Assembly (NCBI GenBank): GCA_033239005.1
Contig: BSQZ01000011.1
Span: forward strand, 8,497,001 to 8,561,000
Source of the DNA: Lamellibrachia satsuma
Taxonomy: Eukaryota; Annelida; Polychaeta; Sabellida; Siboglinidae
DNA length: 64,000 nucleotides
Direction of reading: 5' to 3'
Part shown: piece after piece, positions 59,584 to 64,000 of the stretch
Layout of the letters: every line of letters starts with the position of its first letter
Position numbering within the stretch: position 1 is the stretch's first letter
The notes under the pieces: generated by a model
The model's database searches: none
What the model saw: only the letters and a program-made list of their open reading frames with translations
Told to the model about the DNA's origin: nothing
Made by a program: the position numbers and the translations under genes

Positions 59584-60626
59584 GGGTTGCGGTCACTTGC
59601 CCCCCCGGTCTTTTGCCCCTAGGTCACTTGCCCCTAGGTCACTTGCCCCTGCGGTCATTTGCCCCTTCCCTTAATGGAAATCTGGTCATTTGCCCCCCTT
59701 TTTTTGAAATTATGGTCATGCACTCGTACTCGTGTTCAATGTACTCAGATTTTACGAGTACATTACGAGTACATCTGAGTACTTTTTCAATATGATATTG
59801 TGAAAATTATTTAATTTCTTATTATCAAATCATTAACAACTACAACAATTTCAAAAAGTATGGTAGCAAATTGTATTACCTGCATATGAATCAAATTTAA
59901 AAAAATGTGTTATATATGCAGTCATTTGGGGATGGAGTACCTCATGGACAACACTCCAGATGGACTTGAAAATCTTGTACGATACTTTGACTCTACCTAT
60001 GTCACTGGGTCATTTCGTCGAATCCAGGCACCACCCACTGATGATGGTACAGTGCCAGCGGTCAGGATGCGTCACATCGCACCATCCTACTCCCCCACCC
60101 TGTGGAACGTACATGATGCAACCATGGCTGGAGGATCGCGTACTAACAATATGTGTGAAGCCTGGAACAGGGATTTCAGCACTCTGGTGGGACATTCTCA
60201 TCCAACCATATGGACCCTGATAGATGCACTACGTAAGGATTTTGCGGCTGTTGAGGGCACTATGCGACTCAACCAGCTTGGACCCCCCCGCAAACGTGTA
60301 CGTCGCACTGCCAAGCAGTTCCAAGACAGACTGGTCAACATATGCACACAGTTCAGTACTGGGGATAAGACCATCGCAGACACTCTCCAGAGTATTGGAC
60401 ACTGTATTCGTTTGAAGTAATATCCTGACATTTGTTATGTTATTATGTGTGATTCAGAATTACATAAAATAAAAAAAAACATCTCTGTGTTTGATTTATA
60501 TGAATGAAAAAAGGGGCAAAAGACTTAAGGGGCAAAAGACCTAAGGGGCAAATGACTGGAGGGGCAAATGACCTAGGGGCAAAAGACCTAGGGGCAAAAG
60601 ACCGGGGGGGCAAATCACCTACACCC
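59584..60626 (+). mobile_element. Mutator-like element (MULE), 1043 bp, perfect 9-bp target duplication
   Basis: The flanks CTTCAATGT at 59575-59583 and 60627-60635 are identical 9-bp direct repeats, the Mutator hallmark. The ends are inverted: GGGTTGCGGTCACTTGCCCC at the left, GGGTGTAGGTGATTTGCCCC read inwards from the right. Both ends are built from several 15-bp units of the type ggtcttttgcccctaggtca. It carries only the C-terminal transposase exon, so it is probably non-autonomous. Confidence 0.9.
59922..60420 (+). CDS. MULE transposase C-terminal exon
   Basis: Starts after a splice-acceptor-like tatatatgcag and is open to TAA at 60418-60420; AATAAA follows at 60468-60473. The protein begins HLGMEYLMDNTPDGLENLV and contains FDSTYVTGSFRRI, then SPTLWNVHDATMAGGSRTNN followed by MCEAWN, HSHPTIWTLIDALRKD and PRKRVRRTAKQFQDRL. 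This W-N-V-x(n)-R-T-N-N-x-C-E-x-W-N pattern is the conserved tail of MULE/FLYWCH-linked transposases found in many invertebrates. The DDE catalytic part would lie in an upstream exon that is absent from this copy. No frameshift or stop occurs within the exon, which argues for recent insertion or a still-used exon. Confidence 0.8.
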
Positions 60627-61135
60627 CTTCAATGTACATGTAGATGAATTGAGTGAACAACTTAAACTGCGTAATGTTGGGTGTAATGTGAATAGACATT
60701 TGATTAATCACATAATGCATGCTGATGACTTAATCTTGATATCACCATCTTCAGCTAGACTATGTCAATTATTGTATGAACGTCAGAACAATGTTACGTT
60801 ATGATGTTATATAATTTTTAAGGTGGCATTATATCACAGATGATCTTTCTGATGCTGTTAATAAACAACGCAGAACGTGATTTGTTCAAGGTAATATTAC
60901 CTTGCGTTAATTTTATATGTGTTCCGTAGATGTGAAGTTCACACTGTTCCATAAACATTGTTCATCAATGTATTCTGTACAATTATGGTGGAGCAACAAC
61001 AGTCAACAATAAATATATTACATATTGCATTTCACAATATTTTTTTATTGTTTCTTGGTGTATCAGAATATGAAAATACCAATTTTGTATGCACTCTGTT
61101 TGATACAATGCTGTCAAGCTGTAATTGGGAACTTA

Positions 61136-61142
<7 letters not shown>

Positions 61143-61196
<54 letters not shown>

Positions 61197-61240
61197 CGTG
61201 CGTGCGTGCGTGCGTGCGTGCCTGTGTGCGTGCGTGCGTG
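61143..61240. repeat. (GT)n/(GCGT)n microsatellite
   Basis: GT run passing into gcgt units; it creates spurious Cys-Val and Arg-Ala-Cys frames. Confidence 0.96.
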
Positions 61241-61892
61241 CACTGGATAGCAAATTATATTATAATGGATAACCTGTCTACAACCTTGCGTTTTTCATCC
61301 AGAATGTGTAAACACCGGAACAAGCTATTATATATGTGGCAGTAAAAACTGTATATAAATGTTTATTGCAACATATTACTATGTATTATAAATGTCTGCA
61401 TATGGAACTCAGATCAAATGTGTGATGTATATATATGATCTGTTGAGTCTGGATTATGGAGATTGATTGATTGATTAATTGATTGATTTATTGTTAACCA
61501 TTTATGCCGTGTCGTTGGAGTGTGAGAATGATTCTTGCATCATTAACTTTGTTATGTCTTTTGTAATGCCTGTTACTAATGGTTGATGGTTTAGAATAAA
61601 TGTTAAGTTATAATCTAAGTTTAGCCTGTGCTAACAACTTAGTGTGTGGTAAATTGTAAGGTTTGTTCTTTGTGATAGTCTGCGTAAAATTTTAATTCAG
61701 GTCGAGCGAATGTTTTTTCTAGTACTAACCGTAAACATAAACTAACGTAAAGTTAATAGTTTATAATTGAGATTGTGTTATATTTAACATTATACATAAG
61801 CTAAGTTCCACGGTGTGCATTGGGGTTGACGGTAGTCTAACGTTAGGATCAATGGTAGTTCAACGTTTCGTAGGCTCACCATAATCAGCTTA

Positions 61893-62400
61893 GTAATCAA
61901 TCAAGATGTAACATTAATTTTACTTGTTGTCGGTTTATTTACCTTGTGGCTTCAATCTGCGGTGAGTGCTTATGTAGCCATCTGGGTCTACCATGATTAG
62001 CTTAGTGTTAACTCAAGATGTAACATTAATTCTAGTTGATTATTTACCTTGTGGCTTCAATCTGCGGTGAGTGCTTATGTAGCCATCTGGGCCTACCATG
62101 ATTAGCTTAATTTTAACTCAAGATGTAACATTAATTCTAGTTGATTATTTACTTTGTGGCTTCAATCTGCGGTGAGTGTTTATGTAGCTATCTGGGCCTA
62201 CCATGATTAGCTTAGTGTTAACTCAAGATGTAACATTAATTCTAGTTGATTATTTACCTTGTGGCTTCAATCTGCGGTGAGTGTTTATGTAGCTGTCTGG
62301 GCCTACCGTGATTAGCTTAGTGTTATATCAAGATGTAACATTAATTTTAGTTGATTATTTATCTTGTGGCTTCTATTTGATGTGAGCGTTTATGTCGTTT
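61893..62400. repeat. 105-bp tandem repeat, about 4.8 copies
   Basis: Units with ACCTTGTGGCTTCAATCTGC, ggtgagtgcttatgtagcc, ctaccatgattagcttagtg and gatgtaacattaattctagt recur at exactly 105 bp (62046, 62151, 62256, 62361). The outer copies are more diverged. Confidence 0.93.
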
Positions 62401-62814
62401 GTTCAGTGCTATGTTTAAGTTTATGCCAATGTATAATACCAGTTTGGACTACGGGTGTGTCTTGCGTGTGGTCACGTAGGGGAAGATAATTTGGAGTGAT
62501 GATTAGGCCCTACAGGTATTGATGTGGAGCTAAATTAGGATAATTCAATAATTTTACTACAATTATTTTAGAGCTAAATTATTTATTGGTGTAAAGCTTA
62601 TATTTGCTGTATTTAGAGTTAGGTTCACCAAGTAAAATCCGGTATTTTTTGCAATGCTTCTAAATATCGCACATTTTCATTGTTTGACAAAGCACCGATT
62701 CACACGTTTGTTAAGATTGCGCCTAATGTGGCAACAATGAGCCGAGTGGTGTCGGCGATACCCCTGTCTTCGTGCAGATAATACGGTCTCTCGCCACTGT
62801 GCACATCGTGTTTT

Positions 62815-63340
62815 GTTTGTTTGTCTGTCTGTCTACATCTCTCTCCTTCGCTTATCCCCTCATCCACCCCATCCACCTCATCCAACATCTGCTTGTCTGT
62901 CTCCATCTCTCTCCTTCGTTTATCTCTTCATCTACCTCATCTACCTCCCCACCAACATATGCTTGTCTGTCTCCATCTCTCTCCGTCGTATATTTCTTCA
63001 TTCACCTCATCCACCCCACCCACCTCATCCAACATCTGCTTGTCTATCTCCATCTCTCTCCTTCGTTTATCTCTTCATCTACCTCATCTACCTCCCCACC
63101 AACGTATGCTGGTCTGTCTCCACATCTCTCCGTCGTTTGTTTCTTCATCCACCTCATCCACACCATTCACCCCGCCCACCTCATCCACCTCATTCATCTC
63201 ATCCACCTCATTCACACCATTCACCTCGTCCACCTCGTCCGCCTCTTTCACACCATCCACCTCATGCACTCATCCACCTCATCCAACACCCATCCCCACC
63301 TTCACACGTTATGCTATATTTCATCTCTTAAATTGATTCA
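62815..63340. repeat. CT-rich degenerate tandem repeat and (CATCCACCT)n simple sequence
   Basis: Blocks of tgcttgtctgtctccatctc + ctccttcgtttatctcttc recur at about 70-80 bp spacing, then grade into catccacctcattcac units. The three open plus-strand frames are compositional artefacts. Confidence 0.85.
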
Positions 63341-63770
63341 CCCCTTTCTTCCTTAATTAACTCCCAATCCATCCTGCCGTGGACCCCACTCCTATCTAAC
63401 GGTCTCCCCCTTCTTCCCTCTTTTCGCCCCGTCTCTCGACTGCCTCTTCTCGCCTTCCTCCCTTCCACATTGCCTACACATCCCGTCTCATCATGTCCCA
63501 TTCCCTCCCGAGACCCTTCCACCAAACTTGCTCAAACACATCTGCATCTACATCTCTTTGTTCCATCTGACTTTCTATCTCACTCGCACGCATTCTTCTC
63601 CCTCTTTCCCCCATCCTCTACCTACCGGTTAGATAAATGAGTAATTAATTAATTAATTAATCCAACCATTCACCAATCCAACCTTTCATTCATTCGGTCA
63701 TCCATCCATCCATCCATCCATCCATTCATTCATCCAGTGTTTGGAACTCTTTACTGATATGTTGGTATGA

Positions 63771-63935
63771 TAGGTGCATGTTTGTTGTGCGAAAGACTGA
63801 ATCTGGCGAGTCTGCATCTTGCCCTTGTTGTGTACTTTGGGTTGAGGCCGGGGGACCACACACCAAGGACGTCAATCGTTTGATCAGAACTGTACATTCA
63901 AATGTTCTACTTAAGATAGCGTTCTCGCTGTTCTA
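63771..63935 (+). other. Short open segment, unrecognised
   Basis: After a gatag acceptor-like site the frame CMFVVRKTESGESASCPCCV, then LWVEAGGPHTKDVNRLIRTV is open to TAG at 63933-63935. It has a C-P-C-C cluster and non-repetitive composition unlike its surroundings. It could be an exon of a gene beyond the window or a transposon scrap. Confidence 0.15.
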
Positions 63936-64000
63936 GAGTGGCGATATTGTGTTGTGGGTGTTGCAGTTTCCACGGATTTTTATGCCATGACGTCACAACG

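Noticed and set aside
61025..61345. Cys-Val repeat frames
   Set aside because: GT/GCGT microsatellite.
62772..63356. Three 170-194 aa Ser/His/Pro-rich frames
   Set aside because: All three frames are open at once over CT-rich degenerate repeats, which is a composition effect.

Overview
This is a window of an animal (invertebrate metazoan) nuclear genome. It is AT-rich, rich in introns and repeats, and has no bacterial-style operons. Four conserved animal genes can be rebuilt exon by exon with matching splice phases. The rest is introns, intergenic DNA, nested transposon relics, miniature inverted-repeat elements (MITEs), tRNA-derived SINEs and many micro- and minisatellites. The repeat mix (CR1/jockey-type LINEs, hAT and Mutator-like DNA elements, SINEs) suggests a marine invertebrate such as a lophotrochozoan or invertebrate deuterostome. 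The species cannot be read from the sequence.

Genes, left to right: (1) a TMEM170 family membrane protein on the + strand (1183-4566, 3 exons, 132 aa); (2) HSBP1, heat shock factor-binding protein 1, on the - strand (8150-17671, 3 exons, 73 aa), whose second intron has the signals of a minor-spliceosome (U12-type) AT-AC intron; (3) CPTP, ceramide-1-phosphate transfer protein, on the + strand (19213-20881, 2 exons, 211 aa); (4) a CCDC50/Ymer-like coiled-coil protein on the - strand (24220-48444, 12 exons, 508 aa), whose tail carries a PPxY motif, three YxN motifs and a C-terminal CaaX-type box. TMEM170 and HSBP1 are convergent, HSBP1 and CPTP are head-to-head about 1.5 kb apart, and CPTP and CCDC50 are convergent. 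The proteins belong to unrelated pathways (membrane organisation, stress response, lipid transfer, ubiquitin/receptor signalling), so nothing suggests they act as one system.

Introns and flanks: HSBP1 intron 1 holds a broken LINE in which an 83-bp piece of the reverse transcriptase has been amplified about 22 times and a hAT MITE has landed in the catalytic FADD motif. CCDC50 introns hold a 2-kb 39-bp minisatellite (open on both strands), a 20-bp minisatellite that almost touches a 3' splice site, SINEs, CR1 ends and several MITEs. A pure (TC)136 tract lies upstream of the CCDC50 start.

Right third (51-64 kb): no intact gene was found. From about 51.2 to 58.6 kb there is a decayed tandem array of gene fragments with a repeated exon order: a leader-like exon, an exon with an immunoglobulin-like F-strand signature, then further unrecognised exons. 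At 59.1-60.8 kb a LINE reverse transcriptase relic contains a long (TA)n tract and a 1043-bp Mutator-like element with a perfect 9-bp target duplication and a transposase C-terminal exon. Beyond it are a 105-bp tandem repeat and CT-rich simple sequence.
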